From assembly GCA_003488145.1 (NCBI GenBank), contig DNMQ01000161.1:1-18583 (forward strand): DNA of 18,583 nt. Reading direction: 5' to 3'. The notes beneath the pieces were generated by a model, which was given only the letters and a program-made list of their open reading frames with translations, searched no databases and had not been told where the DNA came from. The stretch's first letter is position 1; each line of letters begins with the position of its first letter. The stretch comes from Pseudomonas sp. GTDB lineage: Bacteria; Pseudomonadota; Gammaproteobacteria; Pseudomonadales; Pseudomonadaceae. Of this stretch, positions 6,386 through 14,148 are shown piece by piece. Both the position numbers and the translations under genes were made by a program.

Positions 6386-9300
6386 TTACGGCTGGCTGTC
6401 CGGATGGGTCTGTTCATCGGCCCAGAAGGACTGATTGGTTTCACTGAAGTCGGGTTCACCATGCCGTTCAGGGTCATAACGCAGGGCATCGGTTGGCGGC
6501 GGCGCCGGGAACACCCAGGCCCCTTCCTCACCTTGCAGGATTACCTGCGCGCGCACGGCCAGGGCGTAAGTTTGCCATCGATGCGGGGGCGTACGTGGCA
6601 TGCCCTGCGAAACCGGCACCTCGTAGAACAGTTCCAGGGCATCGGGGTACAGGCGCTGGGCCAGAGGCTGAATGGGGCTGAGGCTATGGCTGCTGAACTG
6701 CGTCATATCCCGCGGGCTAAGACTATGGCTGCTGCTACGCAGTTGGCTGACCGCACTGATAGTGGCGCTGCCCAGGGTGGTGGCGAGCCCGGGCAGGTTG
6801 CTTTCGATACGCACCTGGGTATTGGCGCGGCGCATCGCATGGTATTCGGCGGGGTCGAGCAGGCCCATGGCGCCACTGTGGCGAGCCTGTTCCAGGTTGG
6901 TGCCGATGCGGATACGAATACCGGCAAACAGGCTGACCAGGCGGTAGAAGGCTTCCTGCGGGTCGTTCCAGAGGTGGGGCACTTTGGCGCTGCGGTTGCT
7001 GCCGAAGGGACCGTTGATCAGCCATTCCTCGATGGGGCTGTCGTCCAGCCACCACACCAGCGCCGCCCCCGCCAGAATCAGCAGCAAGGTGGCCCAGCCA
7101 ACCGGGCCAAGGCCCAGGAAGGTGACGCCGCTGGCGGTAAAGAAACCGCCAATCACCCCCACCAGGCCACCCACGGCCATCAGCCCGTAGCCCCAGGCGG
7201 CATCATCACCCAGACTCGCTTCATGCAGGGCATCGTAAATGCTGATGCCGACGAAGAGCGTGCCAGCGAAGGTCTGGAACGCCAGTCTTCCGGTCACGTT
7301 CGCCAGTCGTTCGCCGAAGAATCTTTGCAGACGCGGGCCTGGTTTGAAGAGCACCTTCTCGACATACTTATTTTGAATACGTTGTACCAGCGGATGGTTG
7401 TGCGCGGTTTTATCGGCTAGAAACTCCATTGCTAGAACAAGATCGACACCAGAACTAAATATTCCCCCAAACGCCCTCAATCCGCTCTTATTTCTAGCCG
7501 TCGCCTTCCTGGCCTCGAACTCCGCTTGCACATTAAAAACCTCCAGAATCAACACGCCAGCCGGAAAGGCCGTGGAGCCGAGCACGCCGCGTGCGCTTCG
7601 GCGCCAGCCGCGTTCTTGTTGGGCAAGCCGCTCTTGCGCCTGTTTCAGGGCATTGTTGGCTTCGCTCAGGCGGCCACGGGCGGCCTCCCGGCGCTCTCGC
7701 GCCTGATGGAGGTCGTTTTGGATACGCAGTTCTTCGGCAATCTGCCGGTTCAGCTCACTGATCAGACGGGCGGTGCGGTGGTTCTTGGGGATGGCCAGTA
7801 ACAACAGCTCTTGTGCCTGCTGGTCGATGCCGGCCCGATTGGCCGTACGACCATTGCTGCTGGCCAGTAACTGACCCTCCATATCCAGCAGTTCACCAAA
7901 GATCCGACGCGCGTTTTGCGGTGCCGCTGGGAGGTCAGTCAAACCGAAGAAGTAGTAGTTCTTCTGGTTAGCGGCCGTGCGGCGAATGAACACCATGTCA
8001 CCGAAGTCCTGTTGCAGCATGCTGCGCAGCAGTTGTAGGTCCTTGGTATACATCCGGTATTTTGCAGGAAATGCCTCGTTACCCAACGCTTCTCTTTGCC
8101 GGGAAATCTGCTCTTGTTCGCGGCTTAGCTCGCCTTCGCGCTGGTTCACCTCAACCCGGCTGCGTCGGCTCTCGGTGGTCGCCTGGCTGTTCTCGGCCGT
8201 TGCGCTGGCGAGGCTTTTCTGTGCCTCTTGCAGGGCGCTGCTCAGGTTCTCCCATACGGTTATCAGCGCTGCGGCGCCGCTTTTGGCGGAAGGCAGGAGC
8301 AGAAAGTCCGGCTGTTGCATCAAGCCTGCGAGCGTGTTGCCTTCCAGGGTCGCCGGCTCTTCGCTGGGCGGTGCATTGAGCTGCGCCACCTGATTCAACG
8401 CATCGGCACGGTAATGGCCTTCGCCGTTGTTCGGCGTTTGCACCGCTTGATAGGGCTTGAGCAGGGTGTCGTCGTCCGTCTCTGGCCACAACATCCGGTG
8501 CAGAGGCTGGCTGGCGCTCTGCGCAATCTTGCATAGCAGTCTCCTGCCCGCGCTTGTGCGTGGAGCATCGCCTGCCGCCAGGAATGGATCCTGCTGATCT
8601 GGTGTGCGCGCCAGGCAGACGAAGAGCTGGCTGCAAAGCTGGAAGGCGCCGGCATAGTCGAGGCCTTCCAGGCAGAAATGATCGCCCAGCGCATGCTGGT
8701 TGGCTGCCTGCTCCAGCCAGGCGGCGAGGTTGTCTTGTGCGGCTTTGAGGCAGGTCATGGCCAACTGACGAGCATGCTGGCCCGAACACAGGTCGATCTG
8801 TTGACGCCCCTCTTGGCTGACCTGGCTGATGAAGCGGTGCAGCGGGTTGCTTTGCCCGCCGATATGGGGTGGCACCATCATCCGCTGAATCAACAATGCC
8901 GAGGCGTGATGGGCATGGAAGGTGGCCCGTTGCGCGCAGAGCTGCAGCACCGCTTGTGCCTGGTTGGTGCGCGCCAGCAGGTGGCGCATGCGGTACAGGC
9001 CATCTTCCACCAGTACACCGGCGATCTGGCGTTTTTTGACCGTGGCCAGCATGTCGGTTTCAGCCGCAGCGGCCTGCCAGTGCCCACGTTCGTTTGTCGC
9101 GCTGCAGACATGCTGGAGGTTCTGTAGCGTGTTGCCCAGCTCTACAGCCCATGCGCCGGTCTCCGGGCGTAGGTCATCCTGCGTCTGCTGTGGATGCGTT
9201 GGCCCTGGGGTGGACTCACCGCGCTCGTGACGTTGATGAACCTGCTGAGCATGCTGCTGGCTCTGCACGGGGTACTGGCCGCTCAGATCGTGCAGATACT

Positions 9301-10159
9301 TGAGCGGCTGATCGAACAACCATTCGCGGGCGGGATCACGTAGGCGGTGAGCGGGGACATTTTGCAGGTAGAAGGCTTGCTGCTGACTTGGGGCCCGGTA
9401 AGTGGTGTTACCGAAGCTACGTTCGGCCACGGCCAGGCCCAAGCGATTGCAGCGAGCGCGACGCAGGCGAGCATTGCGCTCCATGGCGTTCAGCCGAACG
9501 GCAGGCCATTGCACCTCGGCATAAGCTACCTCGATATCCGGGGCCGCGCGGTTGTTCCATCTGGCTGGCAGCCAAATCTCACTCAGCCCTTTACCGCTGG
9601 CCGTGCGGGCGCCATCTCGAAAGCGGTCGCCATTGCGAAAGTCACTCAGGCGTACGTCGTGATACGTCACCTCCCCCTCAGCCTGACGAATCTCCAGTTC
9701 ACGCCACACTTTGCCGCGATAGAACAGGTAGATGAAGCCGGGGCGCACATGCACGGGATATTCGCGATGCTGGTGGTTGGCGCTGATACCGAGCATGGTG
9801 CTCATGGGCACTACAGGGACGATGCAGTTCCACTGCCGCTCACGCTGGCGCGGGGTAATGCGTGTGTCATCCATCAGCGGTACGTGGATGGGGCTGCCGC
9901 GCTCTGCTTCGATCTCCAGCCAGAGATGGCGCTTCGGTTGCTGTTCCCAGTCCCAGATATGCAGGGTACTGCTCCGCTGAGAATCGGCTACCAGCTCTTG
10001 TTTGGCCTGCTGTGTTAGCCACTCCTGCAGCTCATGATTGGTTTCGTCATAGATCACCACTCGTTGTACCGGCGGGTGATCCTTGCCAATCACTTCGACG
10101 ATCAGCTTGCCAGCTTCACAGGCCGGACTGCCGGACAGGCTCCCTACTTTGGCATTCAT
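6386..10159 (-). CDS. Putative T6SS effector, large coiled-coil pore-forming toxin (VasX-like)
   Basis: The product has 1257 residues. Its ATG overlaps the stop of the DUF4123 gene as ATGA (10156-10159). There is no signal peptide, as expected for T6SS cargo. Residues 110-157 include CIVPVVPMS and RPGFIYLFYRGKVWRELEI, which recall the N-terminal region of VasX-type effectors, but the first ~100 residues (VEVIGKDHPPVQRVVIYDE) do not match one I know. Two long charged coiled coils lie at about 638-694 and 799-854. Near the C terminus, about 990-1038, is a glycine-rich hydrophobic hairpin (LMAVGGLVGVIGGFF, WATLLLILAGAALVWWL), closed by DDSPIEEWLINGPFG. That pattern is one I associate with VasX/BTH_I2691-like toxins. 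The position after vgrG and a DUF4123 chaperone and before an immunity-like gene supports effector status. Membrane pore formation is inferred. A phospholipase or nuclease motif was not seen. Confidence 0.72.
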   Translation of the reverse strand: MNAKVGSLSGSPACEAGKLIVEVIGKDHPPVQRVVIYDETNHELQEWLTQQAKQELVADSQRSSTLHIWDWEQQPKRHLWLEIEAERGSPIHVPLMDDTRITPRQRERQWNCIVPVVPMSTMLGISANHQHREYPVHVRPGFIYLFYRGKVWRELEIRQAEGEVTYHDVRLSDFRNGDRFRDGARTASGKGLSEIWLPARWNNRAAPDIEVAYAEVQWPAVRLNAMERNARLRRARCNRLGLAVAERSFGNTTYRAPSQQQAFYLQNVPAHRLRDPAREWLFDQPLKYLHDLSGQYPVQSQQHAQQVHQRHERGESTPGPTHPQQTQDDLRPETGAWAVELGNTLQNLQHVCSATNERGHWQAAAAETDMLATVKKRQIAGVLVEDGLYRMRHLLARTNQAQAVLQLCAQRATFHAHHASALLIQRMMVPPHIGGQSNPLHRFISQVSQEGRQQIDLCSGQHARQLAMTCLKAAQDNLAAWLEQAANQHALGDHFCLEGLDYAGAFQLCSQLFVCLARTPDQQDPFLAAGDAPRTSAGRRLLCKIAQSASQPLHRMLWPETDDDTLLKPYQAVQTPNNGEGHYRADALNQVAQLNAPPSEEPATLEGNTLAGLMQQPDFLLLPSAKSGAAALITVWENLSSALQEAQKSLASATAENSQATTESRRSRVEVNQREGELSREQEQISRQREALGNEAFPAKYRMYTKDLQLLRSMLQQDFGDMVFIRRTAANQKNYYFFGLTDLPAAPQNARRIFGELLDMEGQLLASSNGRTANRAGIDQQAQELLLLAIPKNHRTARLISELNRQIAEELRIQNDLHQARERREAARGRLSEANNALKQAQERLAQQERGWRRSARGVLGSTAFPAGVLILEVFNVQAEFEARKATARNKSGLRAFGGIFSSGVDLVLAMEFLADKTAHNHPLVQRIQNKYVEKVLFKPGPRLQRFFGERLANVTGRLAFQTFAGTLFVGISIYDALHEASLGDDAAWGYGLMAVGGLVGVIGGFFTASGVTFLGLGPVGWATLLLILAGAALVWWLDDSPIEEWLINGPFGSNRSAKVPHLWNDPQEAFYRLVSLFAGIRIRIGTNLEQARHSGAMGLLDPAEYHAMRRANTQVRIESNLPGLATTLGSATISAVSQLRSSSHSLSPRDMTQFSSHSLSPIQPLAQRLYPDALELFYEVPVSQGMPRTPPHRWQTYALAVRAQVILQGEEGAWVFPAPPPTDALRYDPERHGEPDFSETNQSFWADEQTHPDSQP
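6675..6734. repeat. Short direct repeat in the 3' part of the effector gene
   Basis: Two 21-base copies (6675-6695 and 6714-6734) differ at two positions and are 39 bases apart. They therefore stay in frame and give the peptide SSHSLSP twice, in SSSHSLSPR and FSSHSLSPI. The 18 bases between the copies are not repeated. This looks like a small internal duplication in the toxin's C-terminal tail. Confidence 0.55.
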
Positions 10160-10977
10160 CCTTGACTCTCCGAGGGGGCTGGTGTGGCTTCCAGCCAGGA
10201 TTGCAGTTGCTGCAGACGAAACTGCACCTGGCCCGATGCGATTTGGGGATGCCTTAGGTGCTGGGGATAAGTGAGCCGGGCTTCGAGGTATGCGCCCAGG
10301 CTCTTCTCGTCGTCGAACCCAGAGGCAAGACCCTGCTGCAGATAGCCCAAGATCTGGTTGAACTCAGCCTGTGAATGCTCCTGCCAGCGCTCATAGGCAA
10401 ATGCCTCTAGTTGCTGCCGTTCGAGAGCAGCGATCTGCATTCTGTCGAGTATCAGCCTGTCTTTCGGCGGCGCCCCATGATTGGTCGACTCGCTCCGTAG
10501 GCTGCGCCAATGGCTGATGTTCTCGCTGCGGTCTGCCCAGGTGGGGCCATGCCAGAACAACTGCTCGATGGGGCCTAGCCAAGTGATAACGGCCTCGGTC
10601 GCCGCGAAAAGGTAACTGGCCACCTGTGGGTCGTAATAGCGCAGTATCCCCTTACGCTCACCTTCAAACTGCACGACCAGCATTGCGCGCAGATGGGCCA
10701 GCAGCTCATCAACTGGCCGCCCGGAACTCAATAACACGCCAGGCCATTGCTCTGGTGCTTGGCGATACGCAGTCAACCAGGCGCTATCCGGCGTCAGTTG
10801 TATCAGCCAAGGTCCTAGTTCGACATGAGCGCCCAGCTCGGTATCAGCAAACAGAGCTTCCGGTCGTGGATCAGGTTCTAGCTGGTAAATCCGCTGCAGC
10901 AGCGGCTCATCCAATTCGAGCAGCATGAAGAGTGGGGTAGAAAGATTGGGAAGCCCTGCGAGTATCTGTACGGACAT
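10156..10977 (-). CDS. DUF4123 T6SS effector chaperone/adaptor (Tap/TEC type)
   Basis: The product has 273 residues. DUF4123 proteins bind a specific effector and hand it to the C-terminal end of VgrG, and they are not themselves secreted. The domain is visible as LFADTELGAHVELGPWLIQL (43-62), the stretch LLAHLRAMLVVQFEG, and the hallmark RYYDP at 113-117 followed by LFAATE. The C-terminal ~110 residues are helical and charged and probably carry the effector-specific part. The gene lies between vgrG and the effector. The vgrG stop is three bases before this ATG, and its own stop overlaps the effector ATG. A TTG three bases further upstream (10980) is also in frame, but ATG is the more likely start. 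The family is certain; the partner is inferred from gene order. Confidence 0.88.
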   Translation of the reverse strand: MSVQILAGLPNLSTPLFMLLELDEPLLQRIYQLEPDPRPEALFADTELGAHVELGPWLIQLTPDSAWLTAYRQAPEQWPGVLLSSGRPVDELLAHLRAMLVVQFEGERKGILRYYDPQVASYLFAATEAVITWLGPIEQLFWHGPTWADRSENISHWRSLRSESTNHGAPPKDRLILDRMQIAALERQQLEAFAYERWQEHSQAEFNQILGYLQQGLASGFDDEKSLGAYLEARLTYPQHLRHPQIASGQVQFRLQQLQSWLEATPAPSESQG

Positions 10978-10980
10978 CAA

Positions 10981-13149
10981 TCAGCTCCCAAACTGTGCGG
11001 CCTGGCGACAAGGACAGTTGGTCAAAGGACACTGCATTGGCGTACCGCCTTTGGGCTTCTGACACAACTCGATCAGCGGTGTGTGCCTGAATCGCGCCTG
11101 CTTAAGCCGATGCTCAAGCACTGCCCCCGCCTTGTCCGCATCCGCCGGCTTGACGTTCCCCGGCAATATCGGCGCCGCACCCGAACCTTTCCCCGGACTT
11201 CCCCCCGAGTTCATCCTGATCAAAGGCCCGACCATGGTGATGCCATTGGCATCGAGTTTGATAAAACTGCCACCAGCCTTGAAGGTCAGTTGGCTGCCCG
11301 CTTCGAGCACCACCTTGAGGCCGCTGGAGAGGTGAATTTCATTGCCCGCCTCGATGAACTGCCCGGTGCCGATCTTCAGGTGTTGGCTGTTGCCGACGGT
11401 GAGGTGGTCGTTGGCGCGGATTTCGGTCTTGCGATCGGCGTGGGTGGCGCGGTGTTCTTCGGCCTTGAATTCGCTGTAGCTGTTGGCTTCCACCGTGTCG
11501 TGGCGTTCGTGGCCGACGCGGATCTTCTGGTCGTGCTCGATGTTCTCGTCCCAGTCGCGCTGGGCGTGAATGTAGATCTGCTCGGCGCCCTTGCGGTCTT
11601 CGATGCGCAGCTCGTTGTAGCCGCCACCGCCCGGGCTGCTCAGGGTCTTGAACACCGTGCGGGTCTTGTTCGCCGGCAGGTCGTAAGGAACCTGGTGTTC
11701 CTTGTGATACAGGCAGCCGGTCACCAGCGGTTGGTCGGGGTCGCCTTCGAGGAAGGTCACCAGCACTTCCATGCCAACGCGCGGGATCGCGATGCCGCCG
11801 TAGCGGTCGCCGGCCCAGCTGGACGACACGCGCAGCCAGCAGCTGGTCTTGTCGTCGGCCTGGCCTTCACGGTCCCAGTGGAACTGGACGCGCACGCGGC
11901 CGTATTCATCGCAGTGGATTTCTTCGCCGGCCGGGCCGGTGACCACGGCGGTCTGGCTACCGAGAACCTTCGGCTTCGGATGCTTCAGAGCCGGGCGGAA
12001 GGGGATGTCCCAGGGGGTGGCGGTGAAGTGGTTGCGGTAGCCTTGTTGGAAGCCGGAGCTGGCAAGAGCCCCCTCACCCCAGCCCTCTCCCCATAGGGGA
12101 GAGGGGGCCAGTCCGTGGTGAGCTGGGGCATTGGTAATTGATTCCTCCAACACCTGTGGCTGCTTACCTTCATGCAGCACTTCGGTCAGCAGCCAGAGCT
12201 GGTTCCAGTCGCTGCGGGGGTGTTCGCCGAGCGGGAGGAAGTGCCCGCTCGCCAGTCGCGGCTGGTCGCTTTCGCCTTCGGCCAGTTCGTAGTTGTGGCG
12301 GTGGCGCTCCAGGGCGCGTTGCGACAGGTGCTTGCCACGGGCGCGCTCGGTGAAGCGACCCGGATAGTCGTAGTCTTCGAGGTCTGGTTGTGAGTTGGAG
12401 GCCTGTGCTGGCTCGGCGCGATAGGCCGCTTCCATCAGTAATCTGGGCTGTTCGAAATCATAGTCACGGCGGCTGACGCGGCTGGTGCGGGTCGCGACGC
12501 GTACGGCGAAGCGCTTGATCACCGGCTCGTCAGCCGTCATGCCGTTGTCCTGCAGATAGGCGGTCGGCTGGCCGAGCTTGGCGAAGCTTGTCTGGTCATC
12601 GCCGAAGACCAGCACATGGCCGGCCGTGCTGTGCTCGAAGTGGTAATGGATGCCCTCTTCCTCGCACAGACGCTGGATGAAGTGCAGGTCGGTCTCGTCG
12701 TACTGCACGCAGTACTCGCGCTCCGGGTAGATCACCGGGCCAAGCCCGAAGCGGTAGGCATCGGCCTGGATGCCGTGTTCCTCGAGTACCTGGGCGGCGA
12801 TCTGCGGCACGCTGAGGTGCTGGAAGATGCGCTGGTTGGTGCGATGGGCGAGGTAGGCCAGCTGTGGCACCAGCGTGAGCCGATAGCGGGTCAGGCGCTT
12901 GCCCGATTCACCCTGGGCGATGCGGTGGACCAGCCCGTGGATGCCCCTGCCGGCGGGGTCGAAGGCAAGAAAGGCGGGTTTATGCAGCAGTGCCTGCAGA
13001 TCGAGGTCGGGGCGCTCGCTTACCAGTTCCAGGTCGAAGCGGTAGGGCTGGCTGATGGCCTCGCGGCCCCGGAATTCGAGCACCTTGAAGTCGTGATCCA
13101 CGCCTTCGAGCGTCAGGCTGAAGTGGGTTTCATTGGCCGCGTTGAACAT
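10981..13149 (-). CDS. vgrG: T6SS spike protein VgrG (TssI) with an in-frame palindromic insertion
   Basis: The product is a 722-residue VgrG, the trimeric needle tip of the T6SS. The gp27-like part (1-330) contains YCVQYDETDLHFIQRLCEEE near 147-166, typical of the family. The gp5-like OB fold begins near 395 (LGSQTAVVTGPAGEEIHCDE) and includes GRVRVQFHWD and GIAIPRVGMEVLVTFLEGDP. A repetitive beta-helix stalk and a DUF2345 segment follow (EIHLSSGLKVVLEAGSQLTF onward). The last ~60 residues are a separate tail with cysteines at 696, 707, 712 and 714. Residues 346-361 (LAPSPLWGEGWGEGA) come from a palindromic repeat inserted between the two main domains. The start is supported by AAGGAA upstream. 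It lies 21 bases after stk1 and three before the DUF4123 gene. No PAAR gene is in the window. Confidence 0.93.
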   Translation of the reverse strand: MFNAANETHFSLTLEGVDHDFKVLEFRGREAISQPYRFDLELVSERPDLDLQALLHKPAFLAFDPAGRGIHGLVHRIAQGESGKRLTRYRLTLVPQLAYLAHRTNQRIFQHLSVPQIAAQVLEEHGIQADAYRFGLGPVIYPEREYCVQYDETDLHFIQRLCEEEGIHYHFEHSTAGHVLVFGDDQTSFAKLGQPTAYLQDNGMTADEPVIKRFAVRVATRTSRVSRRDYDFEQPRLLMEAAYRAEPAQASNSQPDLEDYDYPGRFTERARGKHLSQRALERHRHNYELAEGESDQPRLASGHFLPLGEHPRSDWNQLWLLTEVLHEGKQPQVLEESITNAPAHHGLAPSPLWGEGWGEGALASSGFQQGYRNHFTATPWDIPFRPALKHPKPKVLGSQTAVVTGPAGEEIHCDEYGRVRVQFHWDREGQADDKTSCWLRVSSSWAGDRYGGIAIPRVGMEVLVTFLEGDPDQPLVTGCLYHKEHQVPYDLPANKTRTVFKTLSSPGGGGYNELRIEDRKGAEQIYIHAQRDWDENIEHDQKIRVGHERHDTVEANSYSEFKAEEHRATHADRKTEIRANDHLTVGNSQHLKIGTGQFIEAGNEIHLSSGLKVVLEAGSQLTFKAGGSFIKLDANGITMVGPLIRMNSGGSPGKGSGAAPILPGNVKPADADKAGAVLEHRLKQARFRHTPLIELCQKPKGGTPMQCPLTNCPCRQAAQFGS
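12068..12112. repeat. Palindromic repeat element embedded in vgrG
   Basis: The core is CCCTCTCCCC (12083-12092), an ATA loop, and GGGGAGAGGG (12096-12105), a perfect ten-base stem. It is flanked on the left by CCCCTCACCCCAG, the usual arm of this element. The sequence type 'CCCTCACCCCAGCCCTCTCCC' is a widespread dispersed palindrome of proteobacterial genomes, normally between genes. Its usual chance translations, LTPALSP on one strand and PSPLWGEGWGEG on the other, are both present here. It is in frame with vgrG and creates no stop codon on that strand. Confidence 0.85.
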
Positions 13150-13170
13150 GGGGCTTTCCTTGTCCTGATG

Positions 13171-14148
13171 TCATCCATGGGAGTGCCCGAACCAGCGCTG
13201 CAAGCGGCTCGGTGCGGGGCGGCTGAAGGCCTGCAGCAAGCCTGCTGCATCGATCGAGCGCTGCGCTGCGTCGAACGCCAGTGCTGTGCGTAGGGCTGGC
13301 CAGCAATGCGCGGGAAGCTGCGGCGGGCGCTGCAGGGTGCTATCCAGCTCCATCGCCTTGGCCTGGCGAGCGCTGAGCCGGCGAAACGGATGGCTGCCGC
13401 TGGCCAGTTCGTAGAGCACGCAGGCCAGCGCATAGATATCGGCGCTGGCGGTCAGCTCGCCGCCGTCGAGCAGTTCCAGTGCCGCATAGCGCGGCGTCCA
13501 AGCCGCAAAACGCGTGCGACACAGGCGCGGCAGACCGGGTAGCAGGCCTTCCAGCGGCTGGCCGAGGCCGTAGTCGAACAGGCGCAGGCCGTCCTCGGCG
13601 AGCATCACATTGCTCGGCTTCAGGTCGCCATGCAGCACGCCCAGGCTGTGGGAATAGCTCAGCGCTTCCAGCAGCGGTAGCGCGATGCCCTGCAGTTCGC
13701 TCCAGGCTATGCCCTGCGGGCGTTCGCACAGCAGTTGGTCGAGGGTTGGCCCCTTGAGCAGTTCCAGGGTGATGAAGGCGCGCTGGCTGGCCGGGTCGAT
13801 ATCGAAGTTGTACAGGCGCACCACATGCCGATGGCTGAGGCGTGTCGTCAGTGCGTACTCGCTGTAGAGCAGCGCGCTGGCGTCGGGGTATTCGGCGAAA
13901 TCCTCGCTGAGCGTCTTCAGCGCCACGTAAGGTTCCGGATCACCGAACTGTTCGCGCAGCAGATCGCGCGCGCGATAGACCGCACCCATGCCGCCGACGC
14001 CGAGCAGGCGCTCGATCCGGTAGCGGCCACCGAGCACGTCCGGCAGCTCGCCAGGGGCTGTCTTCGGTTTGACCGCTGCTGGCATGGCCGCGGTGGACGC
14101 CAGGGCAAAGTAGGTGAGGTCGCTGGCCTGCAATTGCGGTGCGTTCAT
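13171..14148 (-). CDS. stk1: T6SS-associated serine/threonine protein kinase Stk1
   Basis: The product is a 325-residue Hanks-type kinase. The motifs in order are the Gly-rich loop LGVGGMGAVYRA (49-60), the ATP-binding lysine K78 in VALK, E97 as probable alpha-C glutamate, the catalytic loop HGDLKPSN (173-180, Asp175, Lys177, Asn180), and DYG (192-194) in place of DFG. The APE-like segment is RYAALELL and the helix-F aspartate lies in SADIYALACVLYEL. HGD instead of HRD makes it a non-RD kinase, so activation-loop phosphorylation may not be its main switch. It ends just after the kinase domain, without the transmembrane and VWA parts of PpkA (about 1030 residues). In length and order (tssM-stp1-stk1) it matches Stk1 of the H2 T6SS. 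It should phosphorylate T6SS regulatory proteins, opposed by Stp1. Its ATG overlaps the stp1 stop as ATGA. Confidence 0.9.
   Translation of the reverse strand: MNAPQLQASDLTYFALASTAAMPAAVKPKTAPGELPDVLGGRYRIERLLGVGGMGAVYRARDLLREQFGDPEPYVALKTLSEDFAEYPDASALLYSEYALTTRLSHRHVVRLYNFDIDPASQRAFITLELLKGPTLDQLLCERPQGIAWSELQGIALPLLEALSYSHSLGVLHGDLKPSNVMLAEDGLRLFDYGLGQPLEGLLPGLPRLCRTRFAAWTPRYAALELLDGGELTASADIYALACVLYELASGSHPFRRLSARQAKAMELDSTLQRPPQLPAHCWPALRTALAFDAAQRSIDAAGLLQAFSRPAPSRLQRWFGHSHG

Noticed and set aside
6374..7420. 348-codon open frame on the plus strand
   Set aside because: It lies antisense to the effector gene. Its product has no domain-like pattern, and such frames are common opposite GC-rich genes.
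11083..12096. 337-codon open frame on the plus strand, hydrophobic-looking
   Set aside because: It is antisense to vgrG. Its composition (V/A/G-rich) mirrors vgrG codons and it ends in the LTPALSP translation of the palindromic repeat.
12068..12112. Reading the palindrome in vgrG as a transcription terminator
   Set aside because: There is no T run on either side, and it lies in the middle of an intact coding region, so a dispersed repeat is the simpler explanation.
13171..14148. Calling the kinase PpkA
   Set aside because: PpkA of the H1 system is about three times longer with membrane and VWA parts. The short kinase after stp1 fits Stk1 of H2-type clusters better.
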